A DNA stretch of 64,000 bases. It comes from Owenia fusiformis (Eukaryota > Annelida > Polychaeta > Sabellida > Oweniidae). Each line of letters opens with the position of its first letter. The first letter of the stretch is position 1. Made by a program: the position numbers and the translations under genes. Positions 1-10,077 of this stretch are shown piece by piece. The notes under the pieces were generated by a model. The model was not told the DNA's origin and did not search any database. It was given only the letters and a program-made list of their open reading frames with translations. The stretch is from assembly GCA_903813345.2 (NCBI GenBank), contig CAIIXF020000010.1, forward strand, positions 9,790,349 through 9,854,348. The letters are read 5' to 3'.

Positions 1-446
1 ATTCTATTAGAACTTCAAAAAAACTACATAAGGAAGGACTATGAAAATAATTATATAAATCAATAAATCTGTTTTGTACAACAGGTAAAATTTTCAAATA
101 CCTAGCTGAATGATTTCATGTTAACTTACCGAGGTTTAATGAAAGGTATTACAACTGTTTCAAACCCAATATGACATCAACATTATAGGTGGTGCAAAAT
201 CAAAGTTCAAAAGACATCACAATCTGGCCCAATGTGTACTAAGCTTTAGTTCAATCAATCAATCTTTTAACTTTGTTTGTAAGAGATGAGTTCAAGCATT
301 TTATCTTTAACATGACTGTTTTGACAAATTGTACAGATTGTATACCAGTGTACCCTGGATCATTTTGAAATGCCATTATCTGAAGAAAAGATATGTTATT
401 TTTCTCGTATTTCTTGAAAACATAAAAGTTGATTAAAAGAATGTGA
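1..446. other. 3' flank of the host gene; no gene seen
   Basis: This AT-rich stretch lies downstream of the stop codon of the minus-strand host gene. It should hold 3' UTR, or an intron if the gene splices onward from the possible donor at 463/464. On the minus strand an ATTAAA hexamer lies near 135..140 and could be a weak poly(A) signal; I see no AATAAA. Open frames here are shadows without codon character. Confidence 0.4.
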
Positions 447-2925
447 TTAAAAAGACATAGTACCTGTAGTTGAATCTGGTGAAGGAAGTCGTCTCCTGAC
501 TCGTCTTGTCCTACGTCTCTTTGGTTTCTCTTCATTTTCTTTGTTTTCTTGGTCTTCAGTCACATCAATATCCATTGTATCAGCATCAACGTCACCTTCA
601 TCTGCAGTATCTACATCAACATCCCCCTCATCGGCATCAACAGTATCACCATCCCCTTCATCAGCATCTGCGGTATCAGCATCATCTGGATCTACTTCAT
701 CAGCATCTGCAGTATCAGCATCTACTGTGTCCATGTGATCATCACAAATATTCTGGTCTTCATTTTCTCCATCGTGGTGTTCTAAATCCTCATCAGAATC
801 TTGAGTGTCATATTCACTTGTAAGATACGGATCATCTTCTCCAACATCTTCAAGATATCCATCAGTTATCTCAACTTCATCTCCTTCATTTGTATCAAGT
901 GGTTTAGGTTGAATTGGGCGAAGTTTATGTGGTCTTTTTGATACATTTCTCTGCTGTTTCACTATCTTCTTTATAATGCAAGGCTCTCTCTTAGTTGTTT
1001 CAAGTGGCATTGGTTTGGGCGTTAAACGGCGCAGCTTTTTTCTTGCCTTTGCACTAATACTAGCCGCTGCTTTTTTAGTTGGTGACATAATGTAGATCTT
1101 AAAGTCTTTGTATTTGGGAAGAATCGGCTTCTTTTGGCTACTGCTAACGACTGATTTCTTCTTTTTAGCTGGTGGCTCTTTTGGTACTTTTGGCAAAAAA
1201 GGTGAAACCTTTGGACGAGAATTTTCAGATTCATCAACAGGTTTCGGAAGTAGTCTTTTTCTAGCATCCCTCTGTTCTGGGGTGATAATAAGTACTTCAA
1301 CTTTTGGAGGTGGTGTTTTCTGATCATGTTTTAAAGGAGATAATATATTTAGTTCATTTTGCGTAGTCTCTGCAGGTTTAGTAGGTGTAGACTGAGAAAT
1401 GACTGAGAGTGCAATATCAGGCTGGGTACTCCCTATGCTAGAACTAAGCCCTGTATTAGAACCTGTGTCACCTCCTCTCCTTCCATCAATCAAGCTGGTG
1501 CCAGTATCTGAACCCCCACTTGTATCCTTCTCTTCACTTGAATTTAGACCAACATTTGAACTGCTTACATCAGGGATATTACTTCCTTGGCTAGAACTGT
1601 GACCCATTGTAGAACTTACACCACTGACATTCCCCGTATCTGACATCTCAACACTACTATCTGTGGCCGACTCATGCACTGTGCTGCCCTCTGTTGAGCT
1701 ATGCAGATCTGTACTTACACCCGAGATATTCAGACCAGACATTGAGGATGTATTGAATCCTGATACCAAAGAACTGTTCCCCATCTTGGAACTGCATCCT
1801 GACAAGGATGATATATTGCATGCATTATTGGTAGATGAGCTCTCTCCAGAGAGGGATGATGAATTAGCAATTGTTGAACTACTTCCTGAGCTTGATCTTG
1901 ACTTCAGAGTTGAGTCTGTATTGTCACTATTACTATTAGTTAATCTTGAGACAACTGAATCATTGGTTGACACAGAAACCATTGAATCATTTGCTCCTAT
2001 ACTGATGGCTTCTGGCGATTTCTGTTCTTCAGTATGACTTTCAGCAACAGAAGATATTAAACCCTCTTTCAACTCATCTTTTTTCATAGTTTTCAATTCA
2101 ATTTTGTCATCAGGATCTATGGAGACTACATCTATATCAGACTCATCTCCAGAAGGGAAGATAACATTTCTGACATCAGCCACAGATTCAATGGTCTCAG
2201 AAACTGATTCGTTAACAGCTGCATTGTGAACTGCACTGGGCTGTAGTGTAGCTGTAGTGTGATCTATCATAGCTGCATTGTGATCGATTATAGCAGCATT
2301 GTGTTCAAGCGGAGCTGTTTTGTGATGTAGAAGAGCTGTATTGTAGACTGCTGTCCTTTCTGATGAGATAGTAGCTAAATTATTTCCCACCATAGATTGA
2401 TTCACGTTATTTGAGTTCAAAATCTGTGTACCTATCGTTTCACCTGAGATGAGAGGTTGTTTATTTGCACTTATAAAGGGAATTGCAGAATTAATGGGGA
2501 TCATATGAGGAATCGTTGACACTGGGAGAATCTGGTTGGTTTCTATTATCTCTGGGACCTGATTAGGGATACTTGCTCCAGTCACTGGTAACTTCACATT
2601 TATAGATGGCACCATTGGTTGCTTGATAGCATTATCGGGAAGAACAATCTGAACTATAGTTGGTGTCAGTTCACTAGGTGGCAGGACTAATGGCTGGGTG
2701 GTTACACCTAATGCCCCCTGGTGAGTAAAACCTTGGTGTTCTGAAGCAGTACCAGATGGTGTGATTGTCTGTTGTGGGGTTGAAGGTCTTTGTTGAGGGT
2801 GAATAGATACCAAGGGTTGTTTATCAGGCACTGGTTTGCCTACTGTCCCACCAAATGTTTCCCTGATTTTGTCCTGGGTGAGGTTACTCTTCAACATGTT
2901 TGAGAAAAGAACAGCTTCTTTTGCC
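447..2925 (-). CDS. Large 3' exon of unrecognised, disordered, probably nuclear protein
   Basis: The open frame of 816 codons from the first internal Met (2897) extends upstream to a splice acceptor (TTTTAG, AG at 2926-2927), so the exon starts at 2925 and codes for about 826 residues. The first codon base, G, completes a codon left with two bases by the exon at 13254..13387, giving ...REPLT-AKEAVLFSNMLKSN. What is visible: a Pro/Gln/Val-rich start; short H-N-A-A repeats near residues 195-225; a Ser/Thr/Gly-rich tract (about 290-490); a basic Pro/Lys segment with SP/TP sites (about 530-670); a long Asp/Glu tail built of DADTADADE-like repeats; and a terminal KRRRTRRVRRR patch that looks like a nuclear localisation signal. 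I see no catalytic domain and do not recognise the family; a chromatin or transcription role is only a guess from composition. The stop is TAA at 447-449. A CAG|GTACTA donor at 463/464, six codons before the stop, could instead lead to a further exon. Confidence 0.85.
463..464 (-). promoter_or_regulatory. Possible alternative 5' splice site
   Basis: ACTACAG|GTACTATG on the minus strand matches a splice donor only six codons before the TAA. If it is used, the protein would have a different C-terminus coded outside or at the edge of the window. If not, the protein ends TTGTMSF. Sequence alone does not decide. Confidence 0.3.
464..780 (-). repeat. Coding microsatellite: Asp/Ala/Glu-rich acidic repeats
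   Basis: Degenerate GATGCTGAT-type hexamer and nonamer repeats (seen on plus as ATCAGCATC) encode runs such as DADTADADE inside the last exon. The repeat stays in frame and keeps acidic residues in every unit, so the acidic composition seems to be selected. Length polymorphism is likely. Confidence 0.7.
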
Positions 2926-3233
2926 CTAAAAGTACAAAATAAATAATCTCTTGATTTTGATATTTTTTTTATTAATCATTTTTATTTCAAGTTCATATAT
3001 TATAACATTTAATTTCATACAATGAAAATTCAACAAGGTTAATCAATTTAACATTTGTGTTGAACTTCGAAGTAAACATACCATACACTTATATGCAATA
3101 CAAATTTGTTACAATTATTCGTAACTATTCATATATAAACAAAAAGGAAAAAGTACAATTAAAGCTGATATTGGAATGCTTTACAAAAAAAGGTGTGCAG
3201 TGGTGTAAATTATGGGATGGTGTAATATACATG

Positions 3234-6200
3234 TTAGTCAATCTTGGTTGCTTGTAGGAATTTTAAAGTTGCTTTCAGCAGAAGTGTATTATCTTCATTA
3301 CTAAGTTCACTGTTACCATGCAAGAGCATATTTACTTTGCTAACAGAGTTAGCATCTAAGAATTTTTCTAAACAACCAATAATATGGAGATCTATAAGTA
3401 GTTGGATTCTATCATTTACAAATTGGGGGCATTTGAGGAAAAAATGAGTAGGGGTTTCATTTTCAAGACCACAGTTACAGGCTGGTGAGTCAATGTTTGT
3501 AAAGTGATGAGCAAATAATTGACTTTTTAGAAATAGGTCTACTTTTAACCTGTTAAATATAATTTCAGTTTTTCTAGTGATATCAAGTGATGCTATTATA
3601 TTTATACATTTTTCATTCCCGAAATGCTTTCTAAGTTTGCCTTTAAAAGTTGATATTCTATTACAATTTCTTAAATCATTAGGCAGACCATTCCATTCTT
3701 CAATCGCAGCAAAATATGTAGTTTTTCTAAATGAAATGCTGATATTTAGAGGCACAATATACTCTCTGACAGCCCTTAGAATTCTATTTGGTTCATGTAA
3801 GTATTTATTAAATAATTCGGTGACATATGAAGCTGATAAATTGATTCTACTTTTAAATAGAAATGAGCAAAGATGGCTTCTTCTTCTCTCAGACAAAGTA
3901 ATCCAATTTAATGTCTTCAAGACCTTATAGGTGCTTGAACCATGCAGAGCACCGGAAATTAGACAAGCTGCATTATAATGCAGTCTTTCAAGTTTGCTGG
4001 TAGCTATATTTGGAGCACTATTATAAATTATATCAGCATAATCAATTTTACTTAGAATAAAAGAATTATATATGGTTTCCAAATGATTCGAACGAAGAAT
4101 GTGAGTTAATTGTTTAAATGGATTTAAGATTGTCTGTAATTCCTTGGTGAGCTCATTAACATGTTCCTTGAAATTAAGCTTATGATCTAAAATAACACCA
4201 AGGTGTTTATGACTAATAGTTTTAGGAATGGGGTCACCTCCCAAATAGAGTACAGGTTCATTAACAGGGTTTGTTAAAGGTGATGTAAAAGTCAGGTCAG
4301 CACTTTTTGATGCCTTAAATTTCATTTGCCAGGTATCAGCCCAGGTTTTAATTGTATTTAGGTCAATTTGCAGATTTTGAGAGAGTAAAGGGCTTTTCTT
4401 AGAGTAAGGAAGGAAGATTGATGTATCATCTGCATAAATGAAAGTCTTACAATTTAGATTATCAGGTAGATCATTTATATACATTAAAAACATAAGCGGC
4501 CCTAATACACTGCCTTGTGGCACACCAGCATTGATAAAATCAGGTTCTGACCATTTCGAGAAAGAATTATTTACTTTAACCTTCACTTGTCTTTGTGACA
4601 GATATGAATTCATTAAAAGTAAGAGATTATTGTTGATGCCATAAGATCTCATCTTTTGTAATAGTAATTGATGCGGAACGACGTCAAAAGCGGACGCTAA
4701 ATCAAGAAAGATAGTTCTTACATTGTTTCCATTATTCAATTCTTCTTGAATGCAATGAATAATATATGAAAGTTGGGAAGTGGTATTATGCTTAGGAAGA
4801 AATCCTGACTGAAAACTGTAAAAGAGGTTATTTTGGATCATGTGATTGAAAATTCTATCATAAATAATCTTTTCCAGAACTTTAGATAAGGCATTTAACA
4901 ATGTGACTGGTCTATAATTGACAACTTTAGATCTATCTCCTTTCTTGTGTAATGGAACAATAATACCCTCTTTCCAAATCTTCGGGAAACAATGAGATAT
5001 AAAAATGTTGTTAAAAAGCAAACTCAATGGTTCACATATCGTCTCAGCTGATAAAATTAGCATTCTATTATTTATTTTATCTGTCCCCTCCCCCTTTGAT
5101 GCATCAAGTTGTTGAAGTAGTTTTAAAACCTCATTCTTATCAGTAAAAATATCTTCCAAGTTTAGATTACACCTTAATGGAAAATTTGGTAATGGTTCGT
5201 GTATTTGATCTACATTGTTCTTCTGAATAAAATATTTAAGAAAAAGTTCAGCTTTCTCAGAAGAAGATCCCGCAGATAGTTTAGGATTATCTAAATGTAA
5301 ATAAGGCAGTGACACATTAAATGACTTTCCAAGTAGCTTCTTCAAAAGTATCCAGTAATCTGTTGAGTTTCTATTTAAATCTGATAAAGTTCCACATGTT
5401 GATTCTATATGTTTACGCTTAGCTTCATTTATCATATTTACAACACATAAGCTTTGTTCTTTGTATTTTTGAAGAAAGGTTAAATCATTTGAATGTTTAA
5501 ATTTATGGTGAAGTCTATCTCGTTTATTAATTTGCTTCTTTATATCAGAATTGAACCAAGGCTGATCATTTTCTTTTATTAAAACCTCTTTATGCGGAAT
5601 TGTTTCCTTAAAAATGTTGAACAAAGTATCAACAAACCTATGAGTGGAAATATGAACATTTTGAAGTTCTAAGATCTCTCCCCAGTTTGAATTAAGTATT
5701 CTTTGATTCAATATTGTTTTATTAAGTTTATCATGTTGCCAAATGATTTTCTTGGTTGGAGTTTCTTTAATAATGTTCGTTTTTAGGTATGTTAACAAAG
5801 TGCAATGATCAGTATTTCCTACTGGTGGTAGAACTTTATGATTAGAAATTATATTAATATTATCTGTAAAAGACAAGTCTATACATGATTTAGTAATAAA
5901 GTTGTTACGAGACTGCACTCTTGTTGGTTCATCTATAAGTTGTATAAAATTAAGATCAAATAAGATGTTGTGCAAGTTAGTCCCTGCTTCATCAACTTTA
6001 TCATCTTTCCACCAAAAAGAATTACGTGCATTAAAATCTCCATTTACTACAGTTGATCCAGGAAGTTTCTGAGCATCCTCAAGGTTTTTACCAAGTAATT
6101 TGAAATAGTCTAGTCTATTTATTTTATCTTGTGAAGGTGATCTATAAAATACTCCATAATTGAATAGTTTACCACTTACTTTAAGATTTAACCAAATATT

Positions 6201-6764
6201 TCCTAGTGTATCATTCATTAGATCATGAATTATTTCAGCTTCTAATGAATTATGAACATATAATATAAGACCTCGATTATTTGATCTGTAATGTTTAAGT
6301 TCAAAATTGTCAATTTTAAGATCTTTTTGTATGTCACTATTTGTCAAATTTCCCACCTCACATAGAGCAATAACTTTAATTTGTTGCTCTTTTACTTTGA
6401 ACTTTAGTGCTTCAAAACGTGCTAAACTATTTGCTTTGAGACTATTAATATTAGAAAATAATATGGGTAATTCTGATATAGGACCTGGATTTTTTTCAAT
6501 GTGACCAGATAAACATAATAATTGAGAGCAATCATATAAGCAATCGAGTAAAGGTGAGCCAGGAAATATCAGCAATATTAAAAGTAATTTAAATATTCTA
6601 ATTAAAATCTTGAAGTATGACGTATTTGATGTAAAAGAAATATAACCGATGCAATAGTAGACAATTAAAATGATCATACTTTGATATGAAAGCACTAATA
6701 AGAACATTATAGCATTCAACATAAATGAGAAATATACATCTCCAAAAGAGCTAATTAGAAGCAT
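3234..6764 (-). CDS. LINE ORF: 2A-like leader, APE endonuclease, reverse transcriptase
   Basis: The 1176-residue protein should nick target DNA and copy its own RNA by target-primed reverse transcription. Residues 1-85 are strongly hydrophobic with several candidate membrane segments. Residues 87-95 read GHIEKNPGP, a 2A-like ribosome-skipping motif with His where canonical 2A has Asp. The APE endonuclease follows: SNINSL (104-109), a Glu at about 136, GDFN (242-245), SCIDLSF (293-299) and TDH (318-320). The reverse transcriptase shows KKGDRSKVVNYRPV (607-620), DLASAFD (688-694), GVPQGSVLGP (747-756) and the catalytic YADD (777-780). Near the C-terminus CNC...H...C (C1096, C1098, H1107, C1112) forms a zinc-knuckle-like cluster. 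All key residues are present. The start Met at 6764 is the first in frame and precedes the hydrophobic leader. No separate ORF1 is visible. Confidence 0.93.
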   Translation of the reverse strand: MLLISSFGDVYFSFMLNAIMFLLVLSYQSMIILIVYYCIGYISFTSNTSYFKILIRIFKLLLILLIFPGSPLLDCLYDCSQLLCLSGHIEKNPGPISELPILFSNINSLKANSLARFEALKFKVKEQQIKVIALCEVGNLTNSDIQKDLKIDNFELKHYRSNNRGLILYVHNSLEAEIIHDLMNDTLGNIWLNLKVSGKLFNYGVFYRSPSQDKINRLDYFKLLGKNLEDAQKLPGSTVVNGDFNARNSFWWKDDKVDEAGTNLHNILFDLNFIQLIDEPTRVQSRNNFITKSCIDLSFTDNINIISNHKVLPPVGNTDHCTLLTYLKTNIIKETPTKKIIWQHDKLNKTILNQRILNSNWGEILELQNVHISTHRFVDTLFNIFKETIPHKEVLIKENDQPWFNSDIKKQINKRDRLHHKFKHSNDLTFLQKYKEQSLCVVNMINEAKRKHIESTCGTLSDLNRNSTDYWILLKKLLGKSFNVSLPYLHLDNPKLSAGSSSEKAELFLKYFIQKNNVDQIHEPLPNFPLRCNLNLEDIFTDKNEVLKLLQQLDASKGEGTDKINNRMLILSAETICEPLSLLFNNIFISHCFPKIWKEGIIVPLHKKGDRSKVVNYRPVTLLNALSKVLEKIIYDRIFNHMIQNNLFYSFQSGFLPKHNTTSQLSYIIHCIQEELNNGNNVRTIFLDLASAFDVVPHQLLLQKMRSYGINNNLLLLMNSYLSQRQVKVKVNNSFSKWSEPDFINAGVPQGSVLGPLMFLMYINDLPDNLNCKTFIYADDTSIFLPYSKKSPLLSQNLQIDLNTIKTWADTWQMKFKASKSADLTFTSPLTNPVNEPVLYLGGDPIPKTISHKHLGVILDHKLNFKEHVNELTKELQTILNPFKQLTHILRSNHLETIYNSFILSKIDYADIIYNSAPNIATSKLERLHYNAACLISGALHGSSTYKVLKTLNWITLSERRRSHLCSFLFKSRINLSASYVTELFNKYLHEPNRILRAVREYIVPLNISISFRKTTYFAAIEEWNGLPNDLRNCNRISTFKGKLRKHFGNEKCINIIASLDITRKTEIIFNRLKVDLFLKSQLFAHHFTNIDSPACNCGLENETPTHFFLKCPQFVNDRIQLLIDLHIIGCLEKFLDANSVSKVNMLLHGNSELSNEDNTLLLKATLKFLQATKID
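6480..6506 (-). other. 2A-like ribosome-skipping motif in the LINE leader
   Basis: Codons 87-95 of the LINE ORF encode GHIEKNPGP. Canonical 2A is DxExNPGP, with the peptide bond skipped between Gly and Pro. Here E, N, P, G and P are kept and the first Asp is His. 2A-like motifs at the N-terminus of APE-type LINEs are known in sea urchins, molluscs and other animals. If active, it would release a 94-residue hydrophobic leader from a protein starting at Pro95. Confidence 0.7.
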
Positions 6765-6890
6765 TTTTGATATAAATCAATAATTACGTAAACGAAGATT
6801 ATTAGAATCCTATTTATCATGTAATCTTTTAAAACAGATCATTAATTTAATACTGTTTATGTTTATGTTCAGAGGAGTGCCAGATAGGTC

Positions 6891-7685
6891 ACTCCTTCAG
6901 GTAAAGCTAAAACACCGCAACAATACCATAAATCTAAATAACTGCGTCAGTTAGAATAGGTAATAACAAGTTTAAGTCAAACTTCTCTTAAATAATATAC
7001 TTTTATGTAAGAATACGTAAGAATTTCACTCCTATAGATGAATAATTGGGTTTTCCTGACCTAAAGAGATACATGTACATGAATTCAATGGTGTAACACA
7101 TCCCATCAACAGAACACATCTATTGAATTATCTCATCTTGAACATTTCATGGCAGAAATAACCAATATAGTAAACTTTCCTTTTGGCAAAAAGTACACCT
7201 CTGCCACATAACCCAAACTGGACATGTATAGACCAAACTGTTAACTTTTAAATAGAAAACTGGATAGATGAGGTTTTTAAATAGAAGATGGAAAATTTTG
7301 TGACAAATGAAGATGATGCAATTTTGAAGAGGTAATTGGAGTGTATAAACAATGCCATATCTCCTCCTTTTAGGTTATGGCAAAAAATACTCAAAATGGC
7401 AGCTGAATGTCAGTGTGAAAATCCTCCAATAGAGAACCTATGCCCATGAGCCCTTTGAACAAAATCTGAAAACCAGTCTTCAAAAAGTATAAATTTCATG
7501 AAAATGGTAACAATTTTGAGTTGGAAGAAGAACTGAGTGTTCATTGTTAAGTGTGATCTTAGTCAATCGCAGGCATGCAGAGTAACATATAAAAAGAGAT
7601 CTGTTTTTTTATCATTAATTCTGAAGCATGTTTATTCCAAGGAAGGTGACACTTTGTTCTGCTGCTCTTTCCTGGTTATAGAATA
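6891..7685. other. Intron sequence with one dispersed repeat; no gene
   Basis: AT-rich intron DNA upstream of the LINE. The only structure I see is the segment at 6927..7010, which resembles 8425..8515. No reading frame has coding character. Confidence 0.5.
6927..7010 (+). repeat. Dispersed repeat, copy 1
   Basis: AAATCTAAATAACTGCGTCA and the following AT-rich bases, including TCTCTTAAATAAT, match 8425..8515 in the same orientation at roughly 75 % by eye. The nature of the repeat is unknown; it may be an end of an old element. Confidence 0.5.
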
Positions 7686-7689
7686 ATAA

Positions 7690-7833
7690 TACAAGGCATT
7701 AATATGCAAAATGTTACCACCTGCCATTTGTTACAAATGCCAAATGCCAACCACCGAATGCTCTTTACTGAATGTCATCCACAAAAAAGTAGGAGACTAT
7801 AACAATATGTCATCACTTGTAGTGGTGACATAA
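7690..7833 (+). mobile_element. Short hairpin-ended element (family H), copy 1
   Basis: It starts ACAAGGCATTAATATG, continues with the subterminal block TGTTACCACCTGCCATTTG, then degenerate 12-14 bp GCCAAATGCCAACCACC repeats, then CCACAAAAAAGT, and ends in the hairpin GTCATCACTTGTAGTGGTGAC followed by ATAA. The 5' block and 3' hairpin form a subterminal inverted repeat (GTCACCACC/GGTGGTGAC in the family consensus). This architecture recalls pearl/HINE-type Helentron derivatives. No coding capacity. It lies immediately before copy 2. Confidence 0.75.
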
Positions 7834-7837
7834 ATAA

Positions 7838-8222
7838 AACAAGGCATGAACATGACAAAATGTCACCACCTAGTTACTCAAATCTGAAATCTTAAGTCAG
7901 ATTATGATTTGAACTTCTGAGAACTTGAAGATAATTTTTTTTAAATTGGGTCATTTTGAAGAAAGTTGAAAAAAAAACTTTGTGACCTTTTATGACCTTG
8001 AGAAGGTCATTAGAGGTCAAATATTAAGTCAGATTTGAACTTCTGAGAACTTGTAGATGATTTAGAAAAACATTGAAGTTGGTCTAAACAGTATTTGTTA
8101 AGTTATTGGAAGTTTTAAGAATTTGTTACAGTCGCTGACCACCGACTGCCTACTGCCACCTGTTGCATGAAAAATGGAGACCATAACAATATGTCACCAC
8201 TTTGTGACGATGACATTATAGT
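7838..8222 (+). mobile_element. Family H element with one internal minisatellite unit
   Basis: The same ends as the short copies enclose one unit of the sequence that forms the large array at 37.9-40.8 kb: TTTGTGACC, TATGACCTTGAGAAGGTCAT, GAGGTCAAAT, then GATTTGAACTTCTGAGAAC and TTTGTTAAGTTATTGGAAG. It closes with CCATAACAATATGTCACCAC and a hairpin. It looks like the one-unit state from which the expanded copy grew. Confidence 0.8.
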
Positions 8223-9537
8223 TGAAAAAATTCTTTGTGCTCCCATAGTGGAAATGTCACTTTTTCCAAAACAAGACAGATGAAGGAGTCTGGACCAAAG
8301 ATGTAAATAAATGACCAGGATTGACGCCAATGAGACTGATATGGCAATGATTCAGACTATTGGCAGTCTTCTGAAAATTGTTGACAGACAAAGGGATAGT
8401 TGAAAAGATAGTAGCAAACTGTGAACCAATAAATTGTAAAAAATCTAAATTACTGCATCAGATAGAATTATATATCACAAGTTAACTTTATGAGTTTCTC
8501 TTAAATAATAATACACTTTTGGAAAGACTGTTCAGGTTGTCCTAACTTTAACAAAGAACAAGCCAGAGAAAATGCAATGATCAAAAATGCATCGTATGAT
8601 CGGATAAATCCATTCTGACAAATGACTTGTCCAGACACTATAATCTAGTGTCTACTGTTAGCATCCCACCGAAACAATATATTTGGTTTAAGACTAGAAA
8701 TAAAGTAAAAATCAAGACATCGGGTGAACAAGAAAAAACAGCAACTCTAGCAAATCTCACTGAACAAAACTTATTTCTCAATTCACTCCTAATTTTGAAC
8801 ACTTTATTATGGAAATCTATCAGACAAAAAATTCACCTTCAACATATAAAAACTAAATGGTCATGCAATATCCAAGTTATAGCCTAAATTGCAAATTAAC
8901 AGGTTTTTAGTCAAAGCAAAAACATCAGATTTTTGACAAAAATAGAAGCTATTTTGAATTCAAAGAGACAATTTCAGAAATATTAAACAAAGTAAACCTT
9001 TAAAGCATTATAATTCTAATAAAAATAGGAATCTAGTTGATCCTTACAGAGCATGTTCAAAAGGTACCGTCCCAACAGACCCCCTTTTCTGCCCCCATCA
9101 GAATCAAACTTATTTTGCATCTAGAGTATCCTCACAAATGTACTTCACAATAATATTTCAAAATTAGGTCAAATGATGAGCCAATGAGGTCACTGGGTGC
9201 AAAAAGGTCAAGTTGGTAAAATCAATCTAATGATCAAGTTATTTCCTTAAACATACCTAAATAAAATAAAATCATGAGTTAAACCTGACTTTACATTTAT
9301 TTCCATGGGAAATAGGTATTTTGATAGCCTTTGAGTAGTATCTACACCATACTTAACACAAGGAAAATGTTTGAATTTTTTTTAGTCAAAACACATGTAC
9401 TGGTATACTGTCAAAATATTGTATTGTAATATATTTGATATTAATATTCTAAAGCTTTGATACAACATATTAGTATTTATTGAATTTCTTAGGGCACCAA
9501 TAGGTACAGTTGCTGAAAGTTGAATGTACAGTTTCAA
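8223..9537. other. Intron; one repeat, otherwise nothing recognised
   Basis: AT-rich, no splice-bounded frame. The 86-codon frame at 8627..8887 has no family features and I do not call it. The segment at 8425..8515 is copy 2 of the dispersed repeat at 6927. Confidence 0.45.
8425..8515 (+). repeat. Dispersed repeat, copy 2
   Basis: AAATCTAAATTACTGCATCA and downstream TTTCTCTTAAATAATAATAC correspond to the repeat at 6927..7010 in the same orientation, with scattered substitutions and small gaps. Confidence 0.5.
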
Positions 9538-9765
9538 AGGGGTCGGGTCAAAATATCGATGTCCATAAAAAAACGTAATTAATTTATTTAGGTCTAAACC
9601 ACCCCCCCCCTCCCCCTTGTAACAAAACCAAAAATCTTGAAAATTGAAATTCCTAGGTAAACAAAAATCGATGTCCGTCACCTAATGAAATTAGTGTTTG
9701 ACCCCCTCCCCCTAATGAAATTAATTACGTTTTTCAATTGACATCGATATTTTGACCCAACCCCT
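9538..9765. mobile_element. MITE with long terminal inverted repeats
   Basis: The left end AGGGGTCGGGTCAAAATATC and right end GATATTTTGACCCAACCCCT are inverted copies, and pairing continues inward (GATGTCCAT, ACGTAATTAATTT). About 228 bp with no ORF. The middle has a poly-C run (9600-9615). I cannot define a convincing target duplication or assign a superfamily. Confidence 0.7.
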
Positions 9766-9976
9766 AACAGATATTTTTGTTATTTTAAAACTATTTCATG
9801 TCAGTATCACTATCCTCGGATAAAGGCAAGTCTTTGGCATCATGGAGAGAGTCACCTAGGAAATCTTTTGAAAATTGATAGCCTTCATGTCTGGCAACTC
9901 CCAAATAGGTGGCATTGTATCCAAAATGGTGGCAGAAATGTTTAGAAAAAATACCAAAGAAGTCCAAAAAACTATA

Positions 9977-10077
9977 TGAGCTATGTTCTCCACCACTTTT
10001 TTTGCAACTGAAAATGTTGCCTAATTCAATTTTAGATCTGCACAGCTAAAAATAAAAGTGGTGGAGAACATAGCTCA
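9977..10077. mobile_element. 101-bp foldback MITE with perfect 24-bp inverted repeats
   Basis: The left arm 9977..10000 begins TGAGCTATGTTCTCCACCAC, and 10054..10077 is its exact inverted copy. The 53-bp centre is not coding. The perfect arms suggest recent mobility or hairpin maintenance. Superfamily unknown. Confidence 0.75.

Larger units (their letters stand above)
2962..6890 (-). mobile_element. Apparently full-length LINE (CR1/L2-like non-LTR retrotransposon)
   Basis: An intact ORF (3234..6764) with about 270 bp of 3' UTR that ends on the minus strand in an A-rich tail (ATTAATAAAAAAAATATC), putting the 3' end near 2962. The 5' limit is less certain; I place it near 6890, where GGAGTGACC and its partial inverted copy GGCACTCC stand. 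The element sits in the intron in sense orientation to the host gene, and its tail is only about 35 bp upstream of the acceptor of the last exon. No stop or frameshift was found, so it looks young. The clade (CR1, L2 or relative) is inferred from the single APE-RT ORF and the N-terminal 2A-like motif. Confidence 0.8.

Noticed and set aside
506-823. Plus-strand frames of 65-105 codons rich in His/Tyr/Ser
   Set aside because: They are antisense shadows of the acidic repeat in the last exon of the minus-strand gene.
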